Below, one piece after another: positions 1-11,090 of a DNA stretch of 64,000 nucleotides. This DNA is from Sapria himalayana (Eukaryota; Streptophyta; Magnoliopsida; Malpighiales; Rafflesiaceae): contig JAREIK010000801.1 of the NCBI GenBank assembly GCA_029783825.1, positions 9,870,891 to 9,934,890 on the forward strand, written 5' to 3'. Position 1 is the stretch's first letter. The number at the start of each line of letters is the position of its first letter. The position numbers and the translations under genes are program-made. The notes below the pieces were generated by a model, which searched no databases, had not been told where the DNA came from, and saw only the letters and a program-made list of their open reading frames with translations.

Positions 1-2285
1 GGGCGACGATGATAAACTTGAAGTGGTCGAGGAGACACAACATCAGGTAAAGAGACAATGGGAATGGGCATGACTGCAGAAACAGGAAGAGACTCAGAAG
101 TGGTAGAAAAGAATGGTGAGTCCTCAAAAAAAATAACATCAGCGGAGATAAAGTAGCGATGAGTCTCAAGAGAATAACAACGATAACCCTTCTGAAGTCT
201 GAAATATCCCAAGAAGAGACACCTCATGGCTTTGGCTGAAAGCTTGTCCTGTCCAGGAGTGAGAATATGAACAAAGCAAGTACAACCAAAGACACAAGGA
301 GGAAGGAAATAAAATGGTTAGTCAGGGAAGAAAAAGAAATGAGAAATCTGATCATGTAAAACAGAGGAGGACATACGATTAATCAAATAACAAGCGGTAA
401 GAACAGCGTCCCCCCAAAAATGAAGAGGAACATTACTATGGAGGAGAATATTACAAGCTGTCTCAACAAGATATCGATTCTTGCGCTCAGCTACCCCATT
501 TTGTTGAGGAGTATGAACACAAGAAGACTGATGAAGAATCCCATATTGAGACATAAATGACGTAATGGGGGATGAAAAATATTCCCTGACATTGTCACTG
601 CGTAACACACGAATAGAAATATTGAATTGGGTCTGGATTTCAGCATAAAATTTCTGAAAAATAGAAAATAACTCAGCTCAATTTTTCATTAAAAATAACC
701 AAGTACATTGAGAATAGTCATCAATAAAAGTAACAAAATACTGAAATCCTTAAGTAGACGCAGTCCGACAAGGACCCCAAACATCAGTGTGAACAAGCTC
801 AAAAGGAGACTTTGCCCGATTATCCAAACGCTTTGGGAACGAGACACGAGTATGTTTCCCAAGCTGACATGACTCACACGAAAACGACGACAAAGTGGAA
901 AAATGAGAGACCATCTTCTGGAACTTGGAGAGACTAGGGTGGCCCAAACGACTATGAATGAGGAGAGGAGCATCAGTGGAAATGCAAACTGCAAGAGATG
1001 AATCCGATGTGAGGTGATAGAGGCCTTGAGACTCACGTCCTATGTCAATCGTCTTCCCCATACTCCGGTACTGCAAGGTCACAAATTTATCAGAAAATGT
1101 AATAAAACAATTAAGAGTAAGAGTAACTTTGCTGATGGAAATAAGATTAAAAGGACATTTATGAGTATAAAGGACAAAAGTGAGAGGTAGAGAAGGTAGA
1201 GGAAGGGCCAAACCAATACTTTTAGCCACAGTTTGAAAACCATTAGCTAAGGTAACAGTAGATAAAGCAGAGGTAGTAGTAATAGAGGAGAAAATATCCT
1301 TATTACCAGATATGTGATCAGAAGCTCAAGAATCTAGAATCCAGGGTCCAAGAGAAGATGTGTGGGTAAGGCAGGCAGAAGTATTACCAGGCTGGGCAAC
1401 AGATCAACAGAAACATGATATGTCTGAGATGCGGAGGAGCTCAGAGGCTGAGGCAGCTGAGAATCAGAGGACTGGACCATATGGGCAGTGCGAGGAGGCC
1501 GTCCATGTAACTGATAACAACGATCACGAGTGTGGCCAAGTTTATTGTAATAAGTGCAATGAGGACGTTGGCCCCTACCTCGATTACCTCTGCGGCCTCC
1601 TTGAGTGGCAGTGTGAGAAACTAACACAGAAGAATCTGAAATACTATCAGATGGCAAAGTCTGAGTGGACGAGATACGAAGGAGGCGAGCAAACACATCA
1701 TCTAAGGACGGAACTGATGAACTGCCAAGAATCTGATCGCGGACAGGCTCAAGATCCGAGCGGAGGCCAATAAGAGTAAGGACCATGAAGAACTTATCAA
1801 GTGTGTTTGTTGAGCCCCAACATCAGAAGTAAGAGGCATCGCAGTCAAGAACTCTTCCTTAAGAGAAGCAATCTGGCCAATATAAGTAGATAGATCCAAG
1901 TCTTGTTGGCTGAGATGGACAATAGCAGAAGCCACCTTATAAAGACGTTGGATATCATTCGTGTATAATTCTTTAGCTTGAGTCCAAAATTTAAAACAAG
2001 TTTTATAGGCCCGAAGATGAAGAAGAATCTTAGGATCAACTGATTGTCACAATATACTACATAACTGGGCATCTATCTTCCTCCACTGTACGCGGTCAAC
2101 CTCAGGGATATTTGTCTCCTGTGTAACCAAGTGATCCTCATATCCTTGACCCATAAACCATAGTTCAACAGAAGCTGACCAGGAAAGATAATTGTCACTG
2201 CCAACCAATTTCTCCGAAGTAATCATAGGAGATCCGGATATAATAGAGGAAAAAAAGAAAATTTTAGCAGCCATATCTACTTCAG
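1..2285 (-). pseudogene. Copia retrotransposon gag-pol, 5' part (element C1)
   Basis: Read on the minus strand, this is the front half of a Ty1/copia polyprotein. Order seen: gag start near 2276 (MAAKIF), the gag segment LVGSDNYLSWSASVELW, a CCHC zinc knuckle at about 1517-1558 (CTYYNKLGHTRDRC), the protease active site near 1326, the GAG-pre-integrase domain (HSRLGHPS, CESCQLGKH) at about 880-960, then the integrase core with HTPQQNGVAERKNR near 500. The linker FGCTCFVH near 250 runs off the left edge, so RT and RNase H are outside. The copy is dead: TGA replaces Trp in gag at about 2047, the protease DSGA reads DS-stop-A, and several frame changes follow. Identification as copia is secure from domain order (integrase before RT); the lineage is not assigned. 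Confidence 0.93.
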
Positions 2286-2314
2286 ATTGAAAAAGAGGTG
2301 CAGATTGAAAAAGA

Positions 2315-2650
2315 GCGTTCCTCGTGTGAAATGGGAAGATATTGGGGGCCAAAAAGAGGTGAAGAGGGAACTACGTAGAGTTCTACAAATGCGCCAGAAC
2401 TGCTCGGATTCAGTTCCAACGGCGGCCCACGCTCGGAGTTCTGCTCTACGGGCCTCCCGGGTGCAGCAAAACGCTGATGGCTCGTGCAGTAGCCACGGAG
2501 TCAGGAATGAGCTTCTTCTCCGTCAAGGGACCCGAGCTGTACTCAAAACTCGTGGGCGAATCAGAGAAGGCGGTGAATAATTTGTTCGTGTGGGCCAAGA
2601 ATAATACTCCGTTGGTCGTCTTCTTCGATGAATTCAATTCTCTCGTCCAT
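2315..2650 (+). pseudogene. Captured fragment of a CIP111-like AAA ATPase
   Basis: Plus-strand translation gives part of a CDC48-family AAA module: [13 protein letters not shown] at about 2326-2364, then after a frame change a Walker A with the unusual reading GPPGCSKT at about 2450-2473, followed by [28 protein letters not shown] and the Walker B stretch [10 protein letters not shown] near 2620-2646. GPPGCSKT rather than GPPGTGKT is typical of plant calmodulin-interacting protein 111 (CIP111). The fragment is short, frameshifted once and stops at a TAG at 2672-2674, so it cannot make an ATPase. It lies exactly between the primer-binding site and the gag start of Copia element C1, in antisense to that element, so it looks like a host sequence carried in the retrotransposon leader. 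Whether it came from mRNA or genomic DNA cannot be told here. Confidence 0.82.
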
Positions 2651-2657
2651 CTCCGGT

Positions 2658-2669
2658 CCTCCGATACCA
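2658..2669 (-). other. Primer-binding site of Copia C1
   Basis: The minus strand reads TGGTATCGGAGG directly after an LTR end CTACA. TGGTATC is the start of the initiator tRNA-Met complement used by plant LTR retrotransposons. It fixes the 5' end of element C1 and shows that the AAA ATPase fragment lies inside the element's leader. Confidence 0.72.
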
Positions 2670-2760
2670 TGTAGACGAAGAAGGAGAGAGAGAGAACCTT
2701 TGATTTCTTTGATTTCTTTCAATTGTTCCGCTTGTAGCCCTTTCTCTCTTATTTATATAT
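2670..2760 (-). mobile_element. Remnant of Copia C1 5' LTR with TATA box
   Basis: On the minus strand the LTR end (CTTCGTCTACA) is next to the primer site. A TATA-like box (ATATATAAATAAGAGAG) at about 2744-2760 sits about 75 bp before the LTR end, as expected for the R/U5 part of a short plant Copia LTR. The outer part of the LTR is gone, replaced at about 2760 by hAT-derived sequence. Confidence 0.65.
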
Positions 2761-5032
2761 TCCACAATAATTAATTAATAAATTTATGAAATATGATAAA
2801 GTAATATCTATAACATCTGATATATGCACTTATCGCATTATGCATCATACGTAAACTTCACTGCTAATATGTAGATTCAAAAACTTAATAAAAATAATTT
2901 AAGATTTCCTAAAATTATGTATCCTCATGATGATCATGTCATATATGAGCATATAATAAATTTTTTAAAAAAATAATACTCAAAATAAAATATTTAGTAT
3001 AACTTTCTATTAATACTTTTAATAAAGAATAATAATTAGTATATTTATTAGAACTATTAGATATAAATTTTTTATGTTTGAGATTGTATCACATTATTAA
3101 CCTATTAGTCAAATATGAAATTCATAAAAATATCTTAAAATACCTAGCAAACAACGAAAGTTCAACAGCCTTTGTTTTTTAGTGATACTTAAAAAGAAAA
3201 AATAACAAACAACTATGAGACAATAATGAACTCATAAAAATATCTTAAAATGTCTAGTAAATAACAAGAGTTTAATAGACTCTAACATTACGTTAAAGTC
3301 ATGAGTTGACTATCAACACATGTTAACTAACTACTTTAATAATAAGAATGATGAACTTATAATTGATGATTCAAACTATAATACAAAAATTTCTTTTATA
3401 AAATTCCTGAAATTTTTTTATGATATGACAAATATATATTCATTTATGCACTCCTACCATTTGTATTGCACTCTGGTATGCATCCAATATTAGTAATATA
3501 TTTAACGAGTATAGAGGACACAATATATTTAGTATCATGACTGTTGAGAATAAAACCAAATATTTAAATATTAGTTCTCCATTCAAACTATGTATTACCT
3601 ACCAACCTATATGAATCATATGGCTAAGATTGAAAGAAAAAGAACATACATATTCACTTGTATGAACTAAACAGATGAACTTATGTTTTATTCACGAAAA
3701 ATTAAATAATATATTTACATATTATAACACTAAATATGATAGTTATAGCGAGGCTCTGGGTACAAGCTTATTCGAATATGAAAACTTTTCCATTCAAATA
3801 ATTAAAGTCAAATAATTGAGTGATTAATCATTTCATTATAGAAGTGAGTTATCATGGTAATTTAATATCAATTACTATTTCACCATTTCATATAATAATA
3901 ACAAAAATTTATATATTTTAAATTAGTAGAAATCATATAAATCTACCAATCTCATGCTATCTAAGATGGCAGGTAATCTACTAGCTCCTCTAATATCTAG
4001 CATAGTATTGAATTTTATTTTTTCTATGACAACCAATATCATTTCATAAAGAAGATAAGATTACAATCAAATATCATAAAAATTCTTGCATACATAAAAG
4101 ACTAGGAAAATATGAGATTAAGCATTAATAATATATCAAAAGAATTATTAATAGATAATGACTCATAGAACATTGATATTGAGAATATTAAGGATCCTAG
4201 CAACTTCAAACGCATACATAAAAATAATGATATGCATATACATCTGTACTACTAAAATATAGACACCGAATGATGATAGTGACTCATGCTATTTTGAATT
4301 ATATTTTTATATGATATAATATTTTATTTGTTTTTTTTATTTTTTTCAATTATGCTTTATTTTATGTCATTTATCATAATGATATTATGCTTACGAACTA
4401 TTTTTTTTATTTGGGTAATTTTCATTTTTATTTTGCATTAATATAAAATAAAAATTTAATAATATTTTAACTGCATACATTTAATTATAGTTGCCCAATG
4501 CCCTGTCCAAAACTAGCATGCCCCAACAAGACAAGAGATGTGAAACGAGCCGAGCAGCCCGAGCACGACCTGTGGCCCAGCCCATTTCAACCGTGTCTAG
4601 CCCAACATGGTCCAAAAGAGTGTCTTGTGCTGGGCTAGACCACCCCATAACATAATTCATGTCATGCTGGGCCGACACGAGCCGAGCCTCTTATCAGGCT
4701 AGGCAAAACCCATGTGCCTAGCCTAATGACACAATAAACTGGATTGGGTGACTGCCCAACAGGGCGGTCTAATTTTTTAAAAATAATCGGCTATGTGGCT
4801 AATTGTAATTGGTCGATCACATAAGCCGGTCACTCATTGTATTTTCATGCAACGGATTTCGCATGCACCTTTCAGCACAGTCTAGCATAACCGTGCACTC
4901 GACCGTATCACTGTGTCATGCCTAACACAGCACAAGAATTTTACCATGTCATGTCTGGCATGGCACAGTGGCATGGCAGTACCTTGTAAAAATAAGTCGT
5001 ATAATCATGGCATGACCCGTTTAACACCTCTA
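2761..5032 (+). mobile_element. Left-truncated hAT transposon
   Basis: From about 2770 the sequence runs parallel to the hAT copy starting near 14900 (shared AATAATTAAT and AAAGTAATATC stretches). It includes a decayed transposase on the plus strand with the PHDD/PHDG region at about 2920-2960. The right end (4490-5032) is the GC-richer subterminal zone, dense in GCATG and CACGG words, and finishes AACACCTCTA, the inverted terminal repeat shared by the hAT copies of this window. No left terminal repeat exists, so the element lost its left third. Next to it, 5040-5140 has more of the same subterminal-type sequence. Confidence 0.72.
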
Positions 5033-6027
5033 GAGAAGACTCTACATGACCTAGCATAATCCAACATGACCCAACACAAATATGCCCGACTGCAGGGCAA
5101 ACAAGTTATGCCGAACCTAGTAAAATAAATGTCATGCCATTGATGTAAAACTATATTTGTTATAAGATACATAGAAAAAAATTATATTTATATATATTAT
5201 TAAATAAAAAAACATTTATAATTTAATCATAATAATAAATATTTATGTAATATATATTTGACACATTAATTTACACATCAATTTAGTTTCATTACTTTCT
5301 TGAACATTAAATGATCTCACCAAACTCTGTATAGTTAAATTGTTAGACATATTATTTGTCATACAATCTAATCTTTAATAAGTGAATAAAACAAAGAGAT
5401 AAATTATCACTTTATCAAAAAAAATAAACATAACAAATTGATTATTATAACTCATATTATGTATGAAGGAAACATAACTCTCTTTACTTCTCTAAACCAG
5501 ATATTTATAATATGTGTGCATCATTTAAAGTATTGAAGAGGTTCATGAAGTATTAAGTGTTCCGGCATTTGAAGGGCACTTTTCCCTAAGAAGAGTCTCT
5601 TGAGGTGTGCCTCATGAATGCCTATTCAAATATTGTATTCACATTCAACTAGTGCTTAAAATAGTGCCCATCAATTTCACAAAGTAATTCATAAATATTA
5701 AGCAACTAAAAATATGTATATTATTTTTTGACAAATTTAGTAATTTATATATAATTTTCACATATAGAATTTGTCAAAATAATATATAACAATAATTAAT
5801 TCCAAAACAAATGTATCTATTATAGCATATCCAACTTAGCTTTATGCTACTAGCTTTTAGCTAACAATCTCAGCCTACAGACCTATAGCTCCAGCACTAA
5901 AATGGAACACGGACTCAGATTTCTCAAGAGCGAATTGTCCAATAGGAAACCATTAAATTGAAGCATATCTCATGCAGCAAAACATAGCTATAACTGTCAT
6001 ATTTTTAGGTAACAAAATATGCAATAC
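5033..6027. other. No gene seen; part of an SHPRH intron
   Basis: Apart from a short hAT-subterminal-like patch (5040-5140), this AT-rich stretch shows no recognisable coding or structural signal. By position it is the start of the SHPRH intron that follows the exon ending at 6028. Confidence 0.5.
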
Positions 6028-6488
6028 CGTGAAATCTCAGCATGCCATTGGGGCAATATAGAAGCTGGACAGACAATTAGAGTGGCACCAGTAGCTATAG
6101 GATAATCAGCGGCCGGTATCGAATTCGGAGCACATCTGGCATACATAGTTTCCATCCCTTTCGACAAAATTTATGGTAGTTTTCTTTCCATATTTCTGTA
6201 CCTTTGCCATAGATCTCTTCTTTTTACCTTTTGGTGAATATCCAACACAATCTGCATGTTGCCAAGCATCACAAATGTCACACTGCACCCACAATCCACT
6301 ATACTTGTAACTTTCACTCACAGCCCCACATATGCACTCAACACGCTCCCTTCTCAATCGCTTCCAATTAACTTCTTGATCTTCAATATCATACCATACA
6401 GTATTCATTAAGCTATCTACACTTTCTGACCTTCGATGAGCAAATATGCAAGCAAGCAGTTCTACAGTTTTTCCCAAACCCATCTCAT
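6028..6488 (-). CDS. SHPRH: SHPRH exon 4: helicase motif I and PHD finger, frameshifted
   Basis: This exon encodes the SNF2 ATP-binding loop DEMGLGKTVELLACIFAHR, then a PHD finger whose zinc ligands are all visible (ECICGAV, CDICDAWQHADC, YVCQMCSE), then after a frame change ATGATLIVCP, a segment well conserved in plant SHPRH. The acceptor is TACAG at 6489-6493. The donor is GTATTGC from 6027 downwards, leaving phase 2. One extra base in the GAATTC at about 6121 shifts the frame and brings in a stop a few codons later; without it the reading would continue through the conserved segment. This is either a true inactivating mutation or a single-base assembly error. The insertion of a PHD finger within the helicase domain is the known architecture of SHPRH, the PCNA-directed E3 ligase involved in DNA damage tolerance. 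Confidence 0.85.
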
Positions 6489-6730
6489 CTGTACCAGACA
6501 TGAATCGGCAATCAACTATTTAACATAAGATCACATGAACTTGAGAAATTCTTCTTAGTTTTCCTTAAATATCACATGCTAAAAGAGTATGATTTCAATT
6601 GTTGAAGATGAAAGGGAAAACAAATAGCAGGAACAAGTACTATAATAAGAACAGCATCTTTCAAAGACAATAAGAAACACACACTCACAGACACATATTT
6701 TAAGGAAACAGGATAAAGTAGTGAGCATAC

Positions 6731-6792
6731 CAGCTAGGATACCGCCAAGGACATATGACGAAGGAATGTGCAGACAAAGTGAAACATTGCCA
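6731..6792 (-). CDS. SHPRH: SHPRH exon 3
   Basis: A 62-nt exon found by splice sites and homology, too short to stand out as an ORF. It encodes GNVSLCLHIPSSYVLGGILA, running into the helicase motif I of the next exon. The acceptor is CTCCAG (AG at 6793-6794), the donor GTATGC at 6725-6730. Phases match: phase 2 in, phase 1 out. GGILADEMGLGKT across the junction is the SNF2 motif Ia/I region. The introns on either side are 85 bp (6793-6877) and 242 bp (6489-6730), normal plant sizes. Confidence 0.85.
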
Positions 6793-6877
6793 CTGGAGAC
6801 ATTTTTTTGGAAAAAAGAGTGTGAGGAACAGGAAGTGTGAGGGCAAGGTAAAGGACACATTTGATCAAAAAATTTAC

Positions 6878-7084
6878 CTGAATGGATTATAGGACATTTT
6901 GGAACAGCTATCAAGAAAGGGAACAGGCATGCATAAGGGAGAGAAGAATTGGCTACTATCACTGCCCCTAGAATCATTCAGAATGAATTTCTCTCGTTGT
7001 ACCATCCAGTAAACTGCACGGCGTTGATATGGTCTCAGAACAGCAAGCAAGTCAGGTAAATCATCCACGAGGATTGGATCTGAC
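6878..7084 (-). CDS. SHPRH: SHPRH exon 2: start of the SNF2 domain
   Basis: A 207-nt exon encoding SDPILVDDLPDLLAVLRPYQ and RRAVYWMVQREK, the Q-motif-like start of the SNF2 helicase, then FLDSCSKMSYNPFS leading into exon 3. The acceptor (TTTCTGTGTAG, AG at 7085-7086) has a good pyrimidine tract. The donor is CAG/GTAAATT at 6877-6878. Its first base completes a codon begun at the end of exon 1 (24896), so the two exons fit although they are 17.8 kb apart. No internal stop is seen. Confidence 0.87.
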
Positions 7085-7244
7085 CTACACAGAAAGCAAA
7101 ACATTCATTCACATGTATACGTATCAGGTAAAAAAAAGAATGAACCACTGCACCATTACAAACCATCACCTGAACAAAATCTTGTAGATTTTGGATTAGT
7201 GCCATGTGCGACCGTTGTTGTCTTTAGTAATTATATTTACAATC

Positions 7245-7266
7245 GTGTGTGTGTGTGTGTGTGTGT
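7245..7266. repeat. (GT)11 microsatellite
   Basis: Perfect GT dinucleotide run inside the SHPRH intron. Confidence 0.95.
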
Positions 7267-7389
7267 AAATGCAAAAGCAATTGTGAAAATCTCTACAATC
7301 ACAAAGAGCCACTATGCACATGAACCCAGTGTACAATTTTACCCAGCTCAATAAAAAAAATGTACATGAGAACCCAGTAAAAACAATGG

Positions 7390-7636
7390 CCAACAGGCCA
7401 GGCTAGGCATGTGAAATGAAATCATGGGTCAACTAGCATGACCTCATGGACCATTTTTATCTGCTCCAGTTAGGTAGAAGACAGAGATGGGTCAGACCCA
7501 ACCCTATCTTATGACCAATAATCAAAAATGTAAAAAAAAAATTCAATAATCTAGGTGAACATTGCTTTATGATGGCATGACCAAGACATGATAATTCAGG
7601 TCATGTCGACTCAACATGACCCAGTTGACACCACTA
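7390..7636. mobile_element. Fragment with a hAT terminal repeat
   Basis: The stretch is rich in GGCATG, ATGACC and CAACATGACCC words like the subterminal zones of the other hAT copies, and ends TTGACACCACTA, one base from the common terminal TTGACACCTCTA. No left terminal repeat or 8-bp duplication could be found. Confidence 0.5.
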
Positions 7637-7639
7637 ATT

Positions 7640-9252
7640 TAAGACACGTGTTAGACATTATATTTAAAGAAGAAATCAAGAGTTTTACATAATATTAAGA
7701 GATATATTAACAATCAAAATTATTCATATGTACTCACCAAATTCATTCATTATAATACTTATACTTACTAGGTAGGAGGAAAAAAAATTTCTCTAAAATA
7801 ATAATAATTTATTTTTTTTCTTGAGTATCACTGATTGTTCCATTGGTATATTCACTCTAGACTCCTAGATTATCAACACGTACATTAATACTCATATTAT
7901 AAATAATTATATAATATTCATTATATTCATTTTATACTTTAAATTATTATTGTAGTTCATAATAAATATTCAAAAGTTAGCTAATATGATAGTATTTAAT
8001 TTGAGTCTTTATTAATTTCTCGTGTCTTGCTTAATTATTATTATCTTGTTAGTTTATTTTAAGTGAATTATTTTTTTAGATAATTAAATTCTAATTTTAT
8101 TTTTATTTTAATTTTTATTGATAATTATTTATATGATTATGCGACTCTGAAAAAGATACAATTTGAGATTAAATAGGATGAATTCTAAGTCTTCTCTTTA
8201 ATAGTAAGAACTTGTTTTAAATATTTGAGTGTAATAAACCTTTTACTAGTATATTTTTAGTTTGTTCATTCATCATTGACAAGTTGAAAATATTTTATCA
8301 TAATCTTTAGTATATTTCAATCCTATATAAAAAGATATCAGTTAGAAAAATTTACCAAAATTTCCTATCTCAAATATTGGTATGGCTTGAGTAGAGATTC
8401 ATTCGATATGATACACACAAACATTATAAACTTAATAAAGATTCAACTAGAAAAACATTTAAATATTTGATCATTATTGTTAATGACTATTTTATGGTTA
8501 TTAAAAGTATGCCTCATGCATGACTAAAGCCCAAGAGCCATGATGCAAAGGATAAATTGCTTGCCTTTAAAGAGTAGTAAGGATTCGCAAAAAGCACATG
8601 AAAAATCAGCAAATAAATAAAAAAGTAGAGAAAAAATTATGTTGGAAAAATCATTTTTGGAAAATACTATTTTTATTAATTATTTAATAGAAATAGTTAG
8701 TATTTTCCAAAAATTAGATTATATATTCTCATCAAGTATGGTGTGTGTGTGTGTGTGTGTGTGTGTTCATACACAATGCACAAAGCTCTCACCTAATGTA
8801 TAATCTATAAAAAATATATATATCATCAAATATTACTAGCGATAAATTAGAGAGGAGACAATCTCATACTTGATATCTACTATATTTGAACAAATATGTT
8901 TGCCATTGAATCAAAGAACAATTTATTTTAATTTTGAAGTAATCAAAACATAACAAATCAATATTAATGAAATACTAGCAAAAGTGACATTTGATCCTAA
9001 ATAAAAAGACATTGGTAAATAAGCAAAGAATCAAAAATGACCAAACATCAAAAAAGTAACCTCACGTCAAATTAAAGTATATAAAATTCATTTCATTTAA
9101 TTTTTATTAAAACTACCCTAAGAATCTTTTAATCGAACAAAATAATATTACAAAAAATAATAATATAAATATAAATTTATTTAGTAATACAACATACGAA
9201 CAATAAATTATATGAAAAATCATGTATATATAAAATATGAGTATAAAATAAA
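7640..9252. other. No gene seen; includes a (GT)13 microsatellite
   Basis: AT-rich intronic sequence with no recognised protein or element. A perfect GT run lies at 8741-8766. Confidence 0.6.
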
Positions 9253-9260
9253 CTTAAGCT

Positions 9261-9575
9261 TAGATGTGTCAAACACCCATATTAGGTTGGGAATGCTCGA
9301 GTCGTGCTTGTACCTTGGTTCAATTCGTTCCAAGCAAAGGTATGTAACGAGACCACACCCTAGCTTAAGTTCAATTCGTGTATTTGAACCTGGGTTTGAT
9401 CGAGCCCGCACCCTAGCTCAAGTCATGTCTGAGCATGGGTTCAGGCCACTGGTCCCCTAGGCATGCATGAACAACTAGTGACATGAAATGACAACCTACG
9501 ACATAGCTTGGGGACATGCAAGTCACTCAAACAAGGTCGACACGACCCTTGGAGATGAGAAATTTGGCACCTCTA
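9261..9575. mobile_element. Short non-autonomous hAT element (315 bp)
   Basis: It begins TAGATGTGTCAAACAC and ends TTTGGCACCTCTA, close to the terminal repeat of the large hAT copies. The flanking octamers CTTAAGCT (9253-9260) and CTCAAGTT (9576-9583) agree at 6 of 8 bases, compatible with an old 8-bp target duplication. The interior has no transposase, so it would need one supplied in trans. Confidence 0.72.
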
Positions 9576-9583
9576 CTCAAGTT

Positions 9584-10065
9584 GGTATTTGTGTATACTA
9601 TTATTTTGGAGATATTATGATTAATTACAATATCACTTCAAACTAATAAATAGAATAGAAAATATTTAATAATTAATTATAACAATATCATAAATCACCC
9701 TTTATGGGGCAAGTCCATCATTTCACATAATATAAATTTCAATATTTTTCTGGAATATATCTCACATTTTCATTATAAAAAGATGAATGAAATTTTATTA
9801 ATATCTGCATCAAATGAAAATAAATTAGTCTTATCTTTAAATCAACAAATAATTATAACAATGTGAAAATAATTATACCCAATTTAATTCTTCAAAAAAA
9901 ATATCACCCAACCATGATTTGAACATCACTAAATTAAAATAACTAACAAAGATGAATGTGCATATAGAACAGTCACCTAGATTTGGAGCAGCATAGTCAA
10001 ATGTAGTTTATAAAATATAAAAAAAATATCATAAGAAGCAAAATTAATCATTGAGAGTCTAATTC
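9584..10065. other. No feature seen
   Basis: AT-rich intronic sequence; nothing recognisable on either strand. Confidence 0.5.
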
Positions 10066-10069
10066 GCAA

Positions 10070-11090
10070 AATTTTTATCAAAAATCACTTCTTTTGGGTT
10101 CCACAAATCTGTTATGCATTTTTCTTTAATTTTCTAAAAGAGTTGTGATGATATGATAGTTTACTTATTAAATACATTAATGATATTCTAATTATGAGTG
10201 ACAACAAATTAGGAATTACTCAATATATAAAATATAGCTTCAATCATAGTTCTAGACAAATGATCTTGATAGACTTAAATATTTTTCTGGAATAAAAATA
10301 ATATATTCAAAAAGAGTAATTATCTTATCACAAAGAAGAAATACAACTGATACTTTTAAAGAGGTTGACTTCTTGAGTTGTACTCCAATAGAAATATTGT
10401 TATTGATCTAGGTATTAATTTCTCATTCAATATGATTCATTAAGTTGATTATACTATACTACTTAAAGATTATTTATCTAACTATTATCAAACTAAATTT
10501 AATTTATATAATCAATATAATTAATTATTTTCTAAATTTTTCTTATCATATTCACCGAGACGTAACTTTTTACATACTAAGGTATGATAAGAAATTTTTT
10601 AAACTTGAGATTTCTTTTAGTGATCATGAATATTGAAAACTAATCAAACATTTAAAATCTAGTTGCATACTAGTTTGCGCCAAAAAAAATTTACGTTCAA
10701 TTTTTATACTATTCTTGAAAATAGTCTTGGCTCCTAGAAAAATACAATACGAATAATGATTTCAAAATTTAGTATAGAGATAGAGTACGAAATAATGGTG
10801 ATTATTACTTACAAGATACTTTAGATATGACATACTTGCAAAGATCAAGTATCAATTTTCTTCTCTTACTACTCTTTCTTATGATAATCATGTAATAAGA
10901 TATTTTTTAATTCGGTATTTCTATAGCAGCCAAAACACAAAGAAGTTGACTATTTTCTCTTAGAAAAGATATGAGATGAGATCATTCTAACAACTTATAT
11001 TCAAATAACATGGCAGCCAACAGATAGTTTTACCAAGATGAGGCCTCTGATTGATGAGGTCTTGATGAAGCTTCAAATTAATTTTTTTTC
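10070..11090 (+). pseudogene. Copia RT/RNase H relic
   Basis: Heavily mutated plus-strand remains of the C-terminal half of a copia polyprotein. Recognisable pieces in order are an RT YVDD-region relic (KYINDILI) near 10170, a LxKLKYFLG-like stretch (LDRLKYFLE) at about 10268-10295, ISQRR-like sequence near 10335, and an RNase H C-terminal stretch (KHKEVDYFLLEKI) at about 10935-10972 followed by TDSFTK near 11020. These match the order found in copia elements. Stops and frame changes are dense, so this is an old copy without identifiable LTRs. Confidence 0.62.

Noticed and set aside
4481..4678. Open readings in GC-rich patches (also 13682-13951, 19472-19820, 22806-23316, 43951-44151)
   Set aside because: They lie in hAT subterminal repeat zones and are present on both strands; no protein similarity.
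6110..6128. GCGGCCGG...GAATTC in an SHPRH exon, looking like a cloning linker
   Set aside because: Flanking sequence on both sides is SHPRH exon in register except for one base, so it is not vector; the extra base is treated as mutation or assembly error.
10445..10636. 63-codon open reading
   Set aside because: AT-rich chance frame inside a copia relic; the domain similarity runs in other frames.
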